A stretch of DNA of 64,000 nt from Methanothrix thermoacetophila PT (lineage in GTDB: Archaea; Halobacteriota; Methanosarcinia; Methanotrichales; Methanotrichaceae): positions 744,001 through 808,000 of the forward strand of contig NC_008553.1 in NCBI RefSeq assembly GCF_000014945.1. The letters run 5' to 3'. Under the pieces are notes generated by a model. The model saw only the letters and a program-made list of their open reading frames with translations, ran no database searches and was not told the DNA's origin. Shown piece by piece: positions 35,225 to 42,873 of the stretch. The translations under genes and the position numbers were made by a program. The first letter of the stretch is position 1. Each line of letters begins with the position of its first letter.

Positions 35225-35959
35225 TCAGAGCATCCTGGAGATCGTGCAGCTTTTGATCCCGCAAATCCCGGCCATCTCACACGAATCGCATCTCTCGCCC
35301 CTCACATCAGGCATCTCTCCATCGCGTATCTCACGCACGCGGTCCCTAACCCAGAGCGCCCTCGATCTGTCCAGGCTTCTGATGCGAATGCGTCTCATCT
35401 CCCCATCGCGCACATACTCCACCTGTCCCGTGGATACCTCCACGCCAAAGCGCTCCTCCAGGAGCATCGCGTATCCAGCGAGCTGTATCCTGTCCCGTCT
35501 CCACACACCCTCTCCTGGTGATCTGCCGGTGCGGACTATGGATGGAATCATCTTATCCTCTCCGCCCAGCAGCATTCCAAGCAGCCCTCGCCGCCGGGGC
35601 TCGGGCCTGACCAGCCTGTCCAGGATGCCGGAGAGCCCCAGGCGCTCTGAGCGCAGCTCCACCTCGATATCGCATGGCTTTATGAGATCCCTCGGAACAG
35701 ACGCGATCCTGGAGATCGAGTCCCTCATACCATCGATGGATCTGACGACGTCTTCCTCAGGGATTCGGTGGACTGTCGCCAAGTCTCTAACAACCTTAGA
35801 CATATCTCCGCGTAGGTCATCTGGTGCGGAGTAAAGCGCGAGGTGTCGGAGAATAGTGCGCTCGATGTCAGCTCTGAAGCATTCTCTGCCCATAAACTCC
35901 AGATAGACCAGCATCGGGCACCTCAGGTAGAGCCCTATGTCGTGAATCCTGACAAGCAT
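35225..35959 (-). CDS. Cas4-like (DUF83) RecB-family protein with altered active site
   Basis: A 244-residue protein. It begins MLVRIHDIGLYLRCPMLVYLEF with the first cluster cysteine, has GLSGILDRLV with the catalytic Asp, and a GEGVWRRDRIQLAGYAMLLEE helix. It closes with CDSCEMAGICGIKSC, the three-cysteine end of a Cas4 iron-sulfur cluster. Where Cas4 proteins show E-x-K, this one reads PSIVRTGRSP, so a catalytic Glu and Lys seem to be missing. It may be inactive or use other residues. The ATG lies 4 nt past the stop of an exported beta-propeller gene, an unusual operon partner. No CRISPR genes are nearby. Confidence 0.65.
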   Translation of the reverse strand: MLVRIHDIGLYLRCPMLVYLEFMGRECFRADIERTILRHLALYSAPDDLRGDMSKVVRDLATVHRIPEEDVVRSIDGMRDSISRIASVPRDLIKPCDIEVELRSERLGLSGILDRLVRPEPRRRGLLGMLLGGEDKMIPSIVRTGRSPGEGVWRRDRIQLAGYAMLLEERFGVEVSTGQVEYVRDGEMRRIRIRSLDRSRALWVRDRVREIRDGEMPDVRGERCDSCEMAGICGIKSCTISRML

Positions 35960-35963
35960 GTGA

Positions 35964-37283
35964 TCACAGCCTGAACATTGCCCTGAAGCTCTTGGATCCC
36001 ATCTCGCTCTTTCTGCTGGACAGCATTCCATCGGGAGGAGATGCGTACGAGGCACTTACTGTGGCGTTTGGCGGCGATGGGATCGATGCCGCTGACGGGA
36101 CGCCGGTCTCATTAATTTGTAACTCGTGCACCTCCACAGGCATGCCGCTCCAGAGTGGCAGTCTGAAGCTCGCTATAAAGAGATCCTCCTGTTCAATATC
36201 CCCTGAGGGCATCGTGCCGGCGACCACGCATTCATCTCCACCGTACGTAAGAGACGTTGCGATGCCCCTGCCCAACCTGTAAGACGCGAGAGGCACGCCG
36301 TTCGAATCCGTGACCACCAGAATCATGCTCCAGTCGTTGGCCAGTCCACTTCTTCCAGCCACAATGTAACCATCATCTGACTCCGCGACCGCCATGCCCA
36401 CCTGGTCCCCCTCACCTCCAAAGCTCCTCCACCAGAGTAAATCACCCGCTTCGGAGATCCTGGCGAGCAGTATGTCCCTGTCCCCCCTATTAGTCTCGGT
36501 TCTTCCCACCAGAACAAAACCATCTCCAGATGGGATCATCGAGAGCGCCGCATCGCTTCCCGTGCCACCAAAAGATCTGTTCCAGATCTCCGACCCCAGA
36601 TGGTCCGTCATGACAAGATACACATTCTCGTTACCCGATTCTGTGCAATATCCTGCGGCTATGTACCCGAAGGGAGTAGATGCCACCGAGAATCCGACAT
36701 CATCCTGAGATAGGCCGAAGGCCTTCGACCATAAGACCTCGCCATCCCGATCCATCTTGATCATCCACAAATCCTTGCCACCTGCGCCGAAGGATCTCGT
36801 CGATCCGGCTATCACAAAACCATCGCCCGAGTCCCTGACAGACCATCCGGCCTCACCATCTGTGATGAGACCGCCCAGCACCTTGTCCCAGATGAGATCT
36901 CCACTCTCATCAAGACGCAGCACCCACAGCTTCTCGCCTCCGGGACCGAAGGAGTCAGTGGTGCCGACCGCGATGAAGCCCCCACCCTCCACCTCGTCTA
37001 TCCCGTAGCCCATATCATCACCAGGGCCGCCGTAGGTCCTGGCCCATTCGATCTCCCCCCGGCTGTTGAGCTTCAGCACCCAAAGATCTGTATCGTTCCT
37101 CACGGTGTATCCGATAACCACGTATCCGCCGTCGCTCGTTTCACTCAGAGACCATGCGCCGTCTGCATATCGGCCCCCGTAAATATGCATCCACACGACC
37201 TCAGGTGGCAGGGTCTGTGGGACTATATCTCCATGCCCATCAATAATCAGAAAAACTATCAGAAGCAGTGATATAGATCTCAT
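35964..37283 (-). CDS. Exported beta-propeller protein
   Basis: A 439-residue secreted protein with a signal peptide (RSISLLLIVFLIIDGHG). At least six blades of about 50 residues repeat the pattern W-x-YGG-x-x-D...SDGGYVVIGYT...DLWVLKLNSRGEIEW, as in WARTYGGPGDD, WDKVLGGLITD and WNRSFGGTGSD. Such propellers are common on methanogen surfaces and bind partners or cell-wall material. The last ~70 residues are Ser/Pro-rich and look unstructured. Its ATG overlaps the stop of the upstream exported protein (37280-37283), and a Cas4-like gene follows after 4 nt. Confidence 0.8.
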   Translation of the reverse strand: MRSISLLLIVFLIIDGHGDIVPQTLPPEVVWMHIYGGRYADGAWSLSETSDGGYVVIGYTVRNDTDLWVLKLNSRGEIEWARTYGGPGDDMGYGIDEVEGGGFIAVGTTDSFGPGGEKLWVLRLDESGDLIWDKVLGGLITDGEAGWSVRDSGDGFVIAGSTRSFGAGGKDLWMIKMDRDGEVLWSKAFGLSQDDVGFSVASTPFGYIAAGYCTESGNENVYLVMTDHLGSEIWNRSFGGTGSDAALSMIPSGDGFVLVGRTETNRGDRDILLARISEAGDLLWWRSFGGEGDQVGMAVAESDDGYIVAGRSGLANDWSMILVVTDSNGVPLASYRLGRGIATSLTYGGDECVVAGTMPSGDIEQEDLFIASFRLPLWSGMPVEVHELQINETGVPSAASIPSPPNATVSASYASPPDGMLSSRKSEMGSKSFRAMFRL

Positions 37284-37705
37284 GCTGCCGGCTCGTGGAA
37301 GATCACAGACTTATCAACCTGGAAATCCCCGCTGAGGGTGATTCTGGACCATATCCCCTCTCTCCCAAATTTCTTCTTGCTGGCCTCCATGCTCCAGAAG
37401 CCCCTGATGTTCCCGTTCACAGAGGACGCAACATCACTTCCGCCACTCATTGTTGAAATCGTATCATTAGAGGAGATGCCAGGTGCTGTGGTCTGATTCA
37501 TCGTGCTGTTTGAATCGAGATTTGATTTATTCAGACTGAGAGTGCTGTTATCCGCCGGCAGAGACTGGGTGCTTATCAGTATCGCCTCCAACGATGAAAG
37601 GAGACGCTTCTCCATCATCGAATGGGATTCCGAGGATATGCCAAAGTTGAGAGCTGAGGATAATCCGATCATCAGCACCATCACTGCCACAAATCCCTTC
37701 AACAC
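37280..37705 (-). CDS. Small exported protein of unknown function
   Basis: A 141-residue protein with a signal peptide (LKGFVAVMVLMIGLSSALNFG). A Ser/Thr/Asn-rich middle carries several N-x-S/T sequons (NSTLSLNKSN, NSTMNQTT). A C-terminal part has GFWSMEASKKKFGREGIWSRITLSGDFQVDKS. Not recognised. It is first in a three-gene unit with the beta-propeller and the Cas4-like gene, linked by a 4-nt overlap. Likely surface-associated. The MITE-1/MITE-2 composite lies just upstream, close to where its promoter should be. Confidence 0.65.
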   Translation of the reverse strand: MLKGFVAVMVLMIGLSSALNFGISSESHSMMEKRLLSSLEAILISTQSLPADNSTLSLNKSNLDSNSTMNQTTAPGISSNDTISTMSGGSDVASSVNGNIRGFWSMEASKKKFGREGIWSRITLSGDFQVDKSVIFHEPAA

Positions 37706-37750
37706 ACCACCCCCTTGTAGGGAGACACTCTAGTGATTTTAATCTTTCCA

Positions 37751-37962
37751 TGCTGTGTTGGGACGTGTCCGGATAAAGAGGAAGTCTATTTGATGAGCAT
37801 ATCTTCAAGGCTCACGATTCAAACACACGGCCTTTATTAGGACAGGTCCCTCTGTTGAATAATGTTTGAAGATCCGATAGCAGAGTCTGACTTAATACAA
37901 ATTATAATTCTGTTAAAAATCGATAGCATTTGGCATTAGAGCTTTTAATTATTCAACACAAC
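37751..37962 (+). mobile_element. MITE-2 copy interrupted by a nested MITE-1
   Basis: MITE-2 begins TGCTGTGTTG at 37751 and ends ATTATTCAACACAAC at 37962. It is flanked by perfect 9-bp repeats ATCTTTCCA (37742-37750 and 37963-37971). A MITE-1 (37761-37849) is inserted 10 bp inside, itself flanked by CTGTGTTG/CTCTGTTG (7 of 8). Removing MITE-1 and one target copy leaves 115 bp, the exact size of the intact MITE-2 at 53595-53709. Confidence 0.82.
37761..37849 (+). mobile_element. MITE-1 copy c (89 bp), nested in MITE-2
   Basis: Begins GGACGTGTCCGGATAAAG and ends CTTTATTAGGACAGGTCC. The nesting shows that MITE-1 moved after MITE-2 had landed at this site. Confidence 0.78.
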
Positions 37963-38131
37963 ATCTTTCCACAGTGCCTGTAACGCCCCAGAATCTCCCG
38001 CACACCCAATAAAGGATCAACGTATGAAAAGAGCACTTCGTATATGCGATTCAGCTCCCCCAAACCGTCACCTAAAGTGAGAGCTGCCTGTGATGAGAGA
38101 TGGATTTTGGTCTCGCATCTCCAGTGGGGTG

Positions 38132-38542
38132 TCAGATCAGGCTTCTGAAGAGCACCGGCCTCCCTGAGACCTGGGAGATCATCCACGGATCGTTCACCAT
38201 CTCCGGAGATGCAAAGTCTGGTGCGTTTTTTGCGCTCAGGCTCGCATTCTCGATTATTGGCGTGCTGTTTGTGGGAAATGCCGGATAGAACCACATGCCT
38301 GAGCCCATGTACTCGAGTCTGCCACCTACGAGCGTGTGCCACTTTGGAATCGATCCCCATGACCAGAGCCCATCCGTCGTTGCATTTGTTCGGTTCTTCT
38401 CAACCCCCTCCACCTGCTCCAGGCTCTGCAGCCAGGCTCTGCCAAAATCACCTCCAACCTGCTGTGCACCCCACCCAGGCACGGCGACTACATACAGGAG
38501 CGAAATGAGAAACAGAATGACAGTCAGCGCGATGATCCTCAT
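38132..38542 (-). CDS. Small exported protein of unknown function
   Basis: A 136-residue protein starting MRIIALTVILFLISLLYVVA, a clear signal peptide or anchor. The mature part (VEGVEKNRTNATTDGLWSWGSIPKWHTLVGGRLEYMGSG in two stretches) has aromatic residues and N-glycosylation sequons. The phrase DGLWSWG...GGRLEYMGSGMWFYPAFP does not match a family I know. It is upstream of nothing on the same strand except, after a repeat-filled gap, the exported protein at 37280. Cell-surface location is inferred. Confidence 0.6.
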   Translation of the reverse strand: MRIIALTVILFLISLLYVVAVPGWGAQQVGGDFGRAWLQSLEQVEGVEKNRTNATTDGLWSWGSIPKWHTLVGGRLEYMGSGMWFYPAFPTNSTPIIENASLSAKNAPDFASPEMVNDPWMISQVSGRPVLFRSLI

Positions 38543-38596
38543 ACGCAACCTCCCTGCCACCAAACACATATGTGGGCTCTGTATACCTGCAGCATC

Positions 38597-38986
38597 TTAA
38601 TGCTTTTGCTTTTTCGAGAGGTAGTCGTTGATGGCTGCATGCAGAGCATCTGCCGCGAGGTTGGAGCAGTGCATCTTCTGTGGAGGCAGGCCATCGAGAG
38701 CATCTGCCACGTCATTTCTTGTTATCCTCATCGCCTCCTCCAGGCTCTTTCCTCTAGCCATCTCCGTTATCATGCTGCTCGTGGCGATTGCGGCCCCGCA
38801 GCCGAACGTCCTGAACTTGATGTCCTCTATTTTCTCATCCCCCACCTTTATGAAGATCTCCATGAGGTCCCCACAAACAGGATTTCCGACTTTGCCGTAT
38901 CCATCGGGATCATCTATGACTCCAACATTTCTGGGGTTCATGAAGTGCTCCATCACCTTTTTGCTGTAGCCGGTCTGCTGAATCAT
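38597..38986 (-). CDS. iscU: Fe-S cluster scaffold IscU/NifU
   Basis: A 129-residue IscU-type scaffold: YSKKVMEHFMNPRNVGVIDDPDG at the start, then three cluster ligands in GNPVCGDLM, FGCGAAIA and KMHCSNLAADAL. Asp of VCGD stabilises cluster release. It assembles iron-sulfur clusters for delivery to the many Fe-S enzymes of a methanogen. The sulfur donor IscS is not adjacent here. ATG 38986 gives the full family N-terminus. The downstream exported gene starts 54 nt beyond and is probably unrelated. Confidence 0.93.
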   Translation of the reverse strand: MIQQTGYSKKVMEHFMNPRNVGVIDDPDGYGKVGNPVCGDLMEIFIKVGDEKIEDIKFRTFGCGAAIATSSMITEMARGKSLEEAMRITRNDVADALDGLPPQKMHCSNLAADALHAAINDYLSKKQKH

Positions 38987-39238
38987 GTGTGGTTCTATGT
39001 AGACCGCAGGATATTATATTTTCGCTGACATTTATGCGACCGGTTTACTTCGTTTTATCTCCATGAGATGCTGTGCCGGTGGATGCCGATGCGAACACCA
39101 ACTTTTGAAATACCATATAATTCGAGCCACATACAGATAATCGCAGTTCAGATCGGATAACCATGTCGAAAGGGCATGCGCAGAGATGTACTTTCACCAA
39201 TTCCTGAGATGGAACAAAAAATTAATATAAGGGGATTT

Positions 39239-39262
39239 GATATATACATGCAGAAGTACTTA
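39239..39262 (+). promoter_or_regulatory. Probable promoter of the MC1 gene
   Basis: An AT-rich segment GATATATAC...AAGTACTTAAG lies 40-60 nt ahead of the ATG, with further TATA-like sequence (TTAATATAAGG) at 39221-39231. The gene encodes an abundant protein, which fits strong promoter elements. The exact box used cannot be chosen by eye. Confidence 0.45.
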
Positions 39263-39298
39263 AGAGCCCATGGATATGGATAATTCGAGGTATAAAAA

Positions 39299-39583
39299 AT
39301 GGCGGAAAAAAAGTCTGAGAAGAGGAACTTCGCATTGAGGGATGCCGAAGGAAACGAGATCGGTGTCTTCAGCGGGAAGCAGCCGAGACAGGCGGCGCTC
39401 AAGGCTGCAAACAGAGGGTTCACGGATATCAGGCTGAGAGAGAGGGGGACGAAGAAGGTCCACATCTTCAAGGGATGGAGGACTCAGGTGCCGAAGCCAC
39501 CAAATGCGCCCGCATGGATGCCGGACATGATCTGGAAGCCGAACGTCAAGAAGATCGGAATAGAGAAGCTGGATAAGATTTAG
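39299..39583 (+). CDS. Chromosomal protein MC1
   Basis: A 94-residue DNA-binding protein matching methanogen chromosomal protein MC1 almost throughout: NFALRDAEGNEIGVFSGKQP, RQAALKAANRG, RLRERGTKKVHIFKGWRTQV and PAWMPDMIWKPNVKKIGIEK. MC1 bends DNA sharply and is a main chromatin protein of Methanosarcinales and some halophiles, which lack classical nucleosomal packing by other proteins. GAGGT lies 8 nt before the ATG. A terminator-like hairpin follows. This gene is one of the best taxonomic clues in the window. Confidence 0.96.
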   Translation: MAEKKSEKRNFALRDAEGNEIGVFSGKQPRQAALKAANRGFTDIRLRERGTKKVHIFKGWRTQVPKPPNAPAWMPDMIWKPNVKKIGIEKLDKI

Positions 39584-39609
39584 GGAAAGACAGGGGGAAG
39601 CAGGGAGCC

Positions 39610-39643
39610 CGCCCTTCGAGGGCGCGGGAGCGGCTCATTTTTT
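39610..39643 (+). terminator. Hairpin and T-run after MC1
   Basis: CGCCCT (39610-39615) pairs with AGGGCG (39619-39624), extended imperfectly by flanking C/G, and six T follow at 39638-39643. The T-run alone can end archaeal transcripts. Confidence 0.55.
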
Positions 39644-39668
39644 ACCACGCCCTATACTGCGGATCACT

Positions 39669-40169
39669 TCAGTCTATCCGCCTGAACGACGATCCCTTAG
39701 CTCCGCATATCGGGCATCTCTCTGGAGGCTCCCTTCCGACGGTCATCCCACATACCGGGCATACGAAGTAGGGATACTCCTCCTTTGACTCTTCCAGCTT
39801 TGCCAGTGCCTCCTTGTAGAGCTCTGCGTGGACCTTCTCCACCTCATTTGCATAGCGAAACGATATCTCAGCGGCCTTCTTTCCTTCATCCCTGGCGGTC
39901 TTCAGCATCTCGGGGTACATATCCTTGAACTCGTGCGTCTCTCCTGCCACCGCCTCCTCGAGGTTCTCCTTCGTCGAGCGTATGGCGTTAAGCGCTCTCA
40001 GATGGTTCATTGCATGGACTGTCTCAGCCTCAGCTGCTGCCCGGAAGAGCCTGGCGACCTGCGGATACCCGTCCTTCTCCGCCTTCTCAGCAAATGCCAG
40101 GTATCTCCTGTTCGCCTGCGACTCTCCGGCAAACGCCTCCTTCAGGTACTCCTCTGTCTTGGACATCAT
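39669..40169 (-). CDS. Rubrerythrin
   Basis: A 166-residue rubrerythrin. The four-helix diiron domain has EEYLKEAFAGESQANRRYLAFAEKAEKDGY and a second set of ligands in EAVAGETHEFKDMYPEM and EVEKVHAELY. The C-terminal rubredoxin-like domain has VCPVCGMTVGREPPERCPICG, binding one iron. It reduces hydrogen peroxide and protects strict anaerobes. GGGTGAGA precedes the ATG at 40169. The upstream gene, 40 nt away, encodes a small sulfite-reductase-like protein, so both may answer redox stress. Confidence 0.94.
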   Translation of the reverse strand: MMSKTEEYLKEAFAGESQANRRYLAFAEKAEKDGYPQVARLFRAAAEAETVHAMNHLRALNAIRSTKENLEEAVAGETHEFKDMYPEMLKTARDEGKKAAEISFRYANEVEKVHAELYKEALAKLEESKEEYPYFVCPVCGMTVGREPPERCPICGAKGSSFRRID

Positions 40170-40209
40170 TCTCACCCAAAAAGCGACTCCATCTCGGAAC
40201 TCCCGGATT

Positions 40210-40872
40210 TTATGATCCCAGCACCTCGGCCTTGAACTTCTCGAAGCCGATCTCCTCGATGAACTCCCCCAGACGCTGCTTCCTCGCATGCGCCTTGTAG
40301 TAGTTGATTATCCTGTCGACGAGATCGATCGCCTCCTCATCATTCAGGTTCTCAGCCAGAACCTGCGCGATCCGCGGCTTTGCGCCGGCGCACCCTCCAA
40401 CGACGACACGCCAGCCCTTCGATGTGCCTATAAGCCCGACATCCTTGATCCATGGCTCGGCGCAGGAGTTCACACAGCCAGAAACACCCATCTTGAACTT
40501 CCAGGGGAGCTGGTAACCATGATACCTCTCGTCGAGCTTCAATCCGACTCCGACTGAGTCCTGCTGGCCTCTCTTGCAGAACGTTGTTCCCGGGCAAATC
40601 TTGACGCTTCGCACGCACATCCCTATCGCATGGCCCGGGCTCATGCCGAGATCCTTCCACGCGTTGTCTATATCCTCAGGCCTGATGCCTACTATTGCAA
40701 TCCTCTGAGCGGATGTGAGCTTCAGCACCTTTGCGTTGTACTTCTCAGCAACATCTGCGATTCTTCTCAGCGTGGCCGGGTCGATTATACCTCCGGGTAT
40801 GTGTGGAGCTATAGCGTATGTCTCCTTGTCGCGCTGCACAATTGCGCCCTTCTCCAATATGTCCTTGGACAA
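40210..40872 (-). CDS. Small siroheme/Fe-S sulfite reductase-like protein (Dsr-LP)
   Basis: A 220-residue protein of the nitrite/sulfite reductase 4Fe-4S family. It has the cluster and siroheme ligands CPGTTFC and, later, GVSGCVNSCAE (C-x5-C...C-x3-C), and the active-site Arg/Lys-rich VGIRPEDI and LPWKFKMGVSG. It is much shorter than assimilatory enzymes and belongs to the small Dsr-like proteins common in methanogens; sulfite or nitrite reduction is presumed but not shown for most. TTG 40872 has GGGGG upstream, and a TATAATTG box follows the usual spacing. Rubrerythrin is the next gene. Confidence 0.87.
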   Translation of the reverse strand: MSKDILEKGAIVQRDKETYAIAPHIPGGIIDPATLRRIADVAEKYNAKVLKLTSAQRIAIVGIRPEDIDNAWKDLGMSPGHAIGMCVRSVKICPGTTFCKRGQQDSVGVGLKLDERYHGYQLPWKFKMGVSGCVNSCAEPWIKDVGLIGTSKGWRVVVGGCAGAKPRIAQVLAENLNDEEAIDLVDRIINYYKAHARKQRLGEFIEEIGFEKFKAEVLGS

Positions 40873-41503
40873 TACAAAACCCCCATATGAGATCGATGTT
40901 TTTCTTATTTCAATTATACGATATGATGAGAGCTGTCGGAATGAAAATCAACTGAAGTACTCACCAAATACGTTATTCTTAAAAAAAAATGTTATATGCC
41001 GAGTAGCGTTTCCAGGCAGCGTGAGCAAGATGCTTATCTCGACCTTCTCGGCAGGTCCTCAGACCTCGCCCTCCTGGAGACCTCTGTGCCCCTCGATCTT
41101 CTCGCCACGTCAGATCGAGTCCGTCTTGCTATATCTGACATACGTATCGCTGCTCCTTACATTTTATAAGAATTTAAACCCTTCGGTCGGGATTGTTACT
41201 ATTGATGTGTCTAATCATAGATAGACATACATAAAATAAGAAAAATATGCACTGACATGGCCATATCCCATGAAGATCGCAAGTGCTGCTTATCGCAGGA
41301 GACGCGCAATCCACTCGATACAGTCTCGAGAGCATGTGAGTGAGATATTCGCCATGCAATGGGGCTATCTACTCGCATCTGAGACCAACACTATGCGCCT
41401 CAAGAAATCAAGTGGATCCGCCAGAATGCCGATTCCCTGCATTCTGGCGGTTCGAGCCCGCCACCCGAACGAATCGATGTCTTCAGCTCCACTTCTCAGA
41501 TAC
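40873..41503. other. 630-nt gene-free region with one strong hairpin
   Basis: No ORF with coding character. The right part holds a perfect 12-bp hairpin, CCGCCAGAATGC (41418-41429) pairing with 41439-41450. A tRNA T-arm-like GGCGG-TTCGAGC-CCGCC (41446-41462) overlaps its right arm. It lies 40-85 nt past the lysA stop codon, so it may form at that transcript end. AT-rich sequence with TATA-like motifs lies at 41165-41250. Confidence 0.45.
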
Positions 41504-42787
41504 TCACATCAGCCTCGGTGGTATGATCTGGCATGCCAGAAGTGCGCTGATATCCTCCGCCTTTCTTATGAGCTCCACCTCTCCATCGCGAACCAGAACC
41601 TCCGCGGGCCTAGGCTGGCCGTTGTACTGAGATGACATCGAAAATCCATATGCTCCTGCATCGAGAAATGCTAGAATATCACCCTTCTTCACCACAGGAA
41701 GCGCCCTATTGCGCGCGAGGACATCTCCGCTCTCGCATATCGGCCCCACGACCGTGTATCTCTCAGAGATCTCAGCATCTGCCCTGTTCGCCACAACGAT
41801 GTAATGGTAGGCATCGTAGAGCATCGGCCGTGCAAGCACATTGAATCCGGCATCAACACCCACAAACGTGACGTGGGCCCTTTTGACAACATTCACCCCT
41901 GTGAGCAAAATGGTGGTATCCGCGACGATGCTCCTTCCCGGCTCCAGAATCAGTTTCAGCCTGACGCCAAGCTCTTCAGATCTCCTCTCAATCACAGGCA
42001 GCACTGCATTCGCGAGATCCTCTGGAGACGGCGCTGGAGGCGCTGCAGGATCGTACTGTATCCCAAGGCCACCACCGAGATCCAGGAGTTCCATATCACC
42101 CCCGATATCGACTATCTCCCCTACCAGATCCATCATCCTGGCGGCGGCCTCTGAAAACGACGAGACATCGAGTATCTGGGATCCTATGTGGCAGTGGAGA
42201 CCGATCGGTTTAATGCCATCCATATGCATCGCCTTTTCGCAGATGCTCCTCACAGACTGCGCGGGTATGCCGAACTTCGAGCTCTTCAGGCCAGTTGCTA
42301 TCTTGGGATGTGTATTCACCGAGATGTCAGGGTTGACCCTGAAGAGGATCTCCACATTCTTACTCTCCTCGGATGCAATCCTGCTCAGGCTCTCCAGCTC
42401 TTCCTCAGAATCGATGGAGACCCGAACTCCTGAGGTCACAGCCATCCTCAGCTCCTCATCCCTCTTGGAGTTACCATTGAAGAGTATCCTCTCCCTGGGA
42501 ACACCCGCAAGCCTGGCCAGGTAAAGCTCTCCCGCGGAGAAGACATCAGCCCCTGCACCCTCCTGCGCGAGAATTCTTATTATCGAGATGTTGCCATTCG
42601 CCTTCACGGCGAAGTACTTATCAGCATCTGGAAAAGCTCTGTGATACCTCCGAATGTTCTCCCTCAACCGATCCTCTGATGTGACGTAAACAGGGGTGCC
42701 AAACCGCCTCGCTATCTCGACTGTGTCGGCACCTGAAATGTGGAGGTGACCGTTGACGACCTGTATGTGATCCTTGCCACCGAACAT
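41504..42787 (-). CDS. lysA: Diaminopimelate decarboxylase
   Basis: A 427-residue PLP enzyme. It has FAVKANGNISIIRIL (the PLP lysine), GLHCHIGSQI, LDLGGGLGIQYD, EPGRSIVADTTILLT and the active-site GPICESGDVLA/YGFSMSSQYNGQPRPAEVL. It converts meso-diaminopimelate to lysine, the last step of that pathway. ATG 42787 matches the family N-terminus (MFGGKDHIQVVNGHL); an ATG at 42826 is possible. No other lysine gene is adjacent. The divergent HEAT-repeat gene starts 87 nt away. A structured element lies downstream. Confidence 0.95.
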   Translation of the reverse strand: MFGGKDHIQVVNGHLHISGADTVEIARRFGTPVYVTSEDRLRENIRRYHRAFPDADKYFAVKANGNISIIRILAQEGAGADVFSAGELYLARLAGVPRERILFNGNSKRDEELRMAVTSGVRVSIDSEEELESLSRIASEESKNVEILFRVNPDISVNTHPKIATGLKSSKFGIPAQSVRSICEKAMHMDGIKPIGLHCHIGSQILDVSSFSEAAARMMDLVGEIVDIGGDMELLDLGGGLGIQYDPAAPPAPSPEDLANAVLPVIERRSEELGVRLKLILEPGRSIVADTTILLTGVNVVKRAHVTFVGVDAGFNVLARPMLYDAYHYIVVANRADAEISERYTVVGPICESGDVLARNRALPVVKKGDILAFLDAGAYGFSMSSQYNGQPRPAEVLVRDGEVELIRKAEDISALLACQIIPPRLM

Positions 42788-42873
42788 GCTCCATGCATGT
42801 ATCGAGGTGTAGGTAAACCTTATCATCAGATCATGCTCGATTGATTGTGTGATTGTGAGAGGTGTACACCAGC

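Noticed and set aside
41418-41470. tRNA gene suggested by a T-arm-like sequence
   Set aside because: No acceptor, D or anticodon arm can be placed; the 5' part is a 12-bp hairpin incompatible with a cloverleaf.
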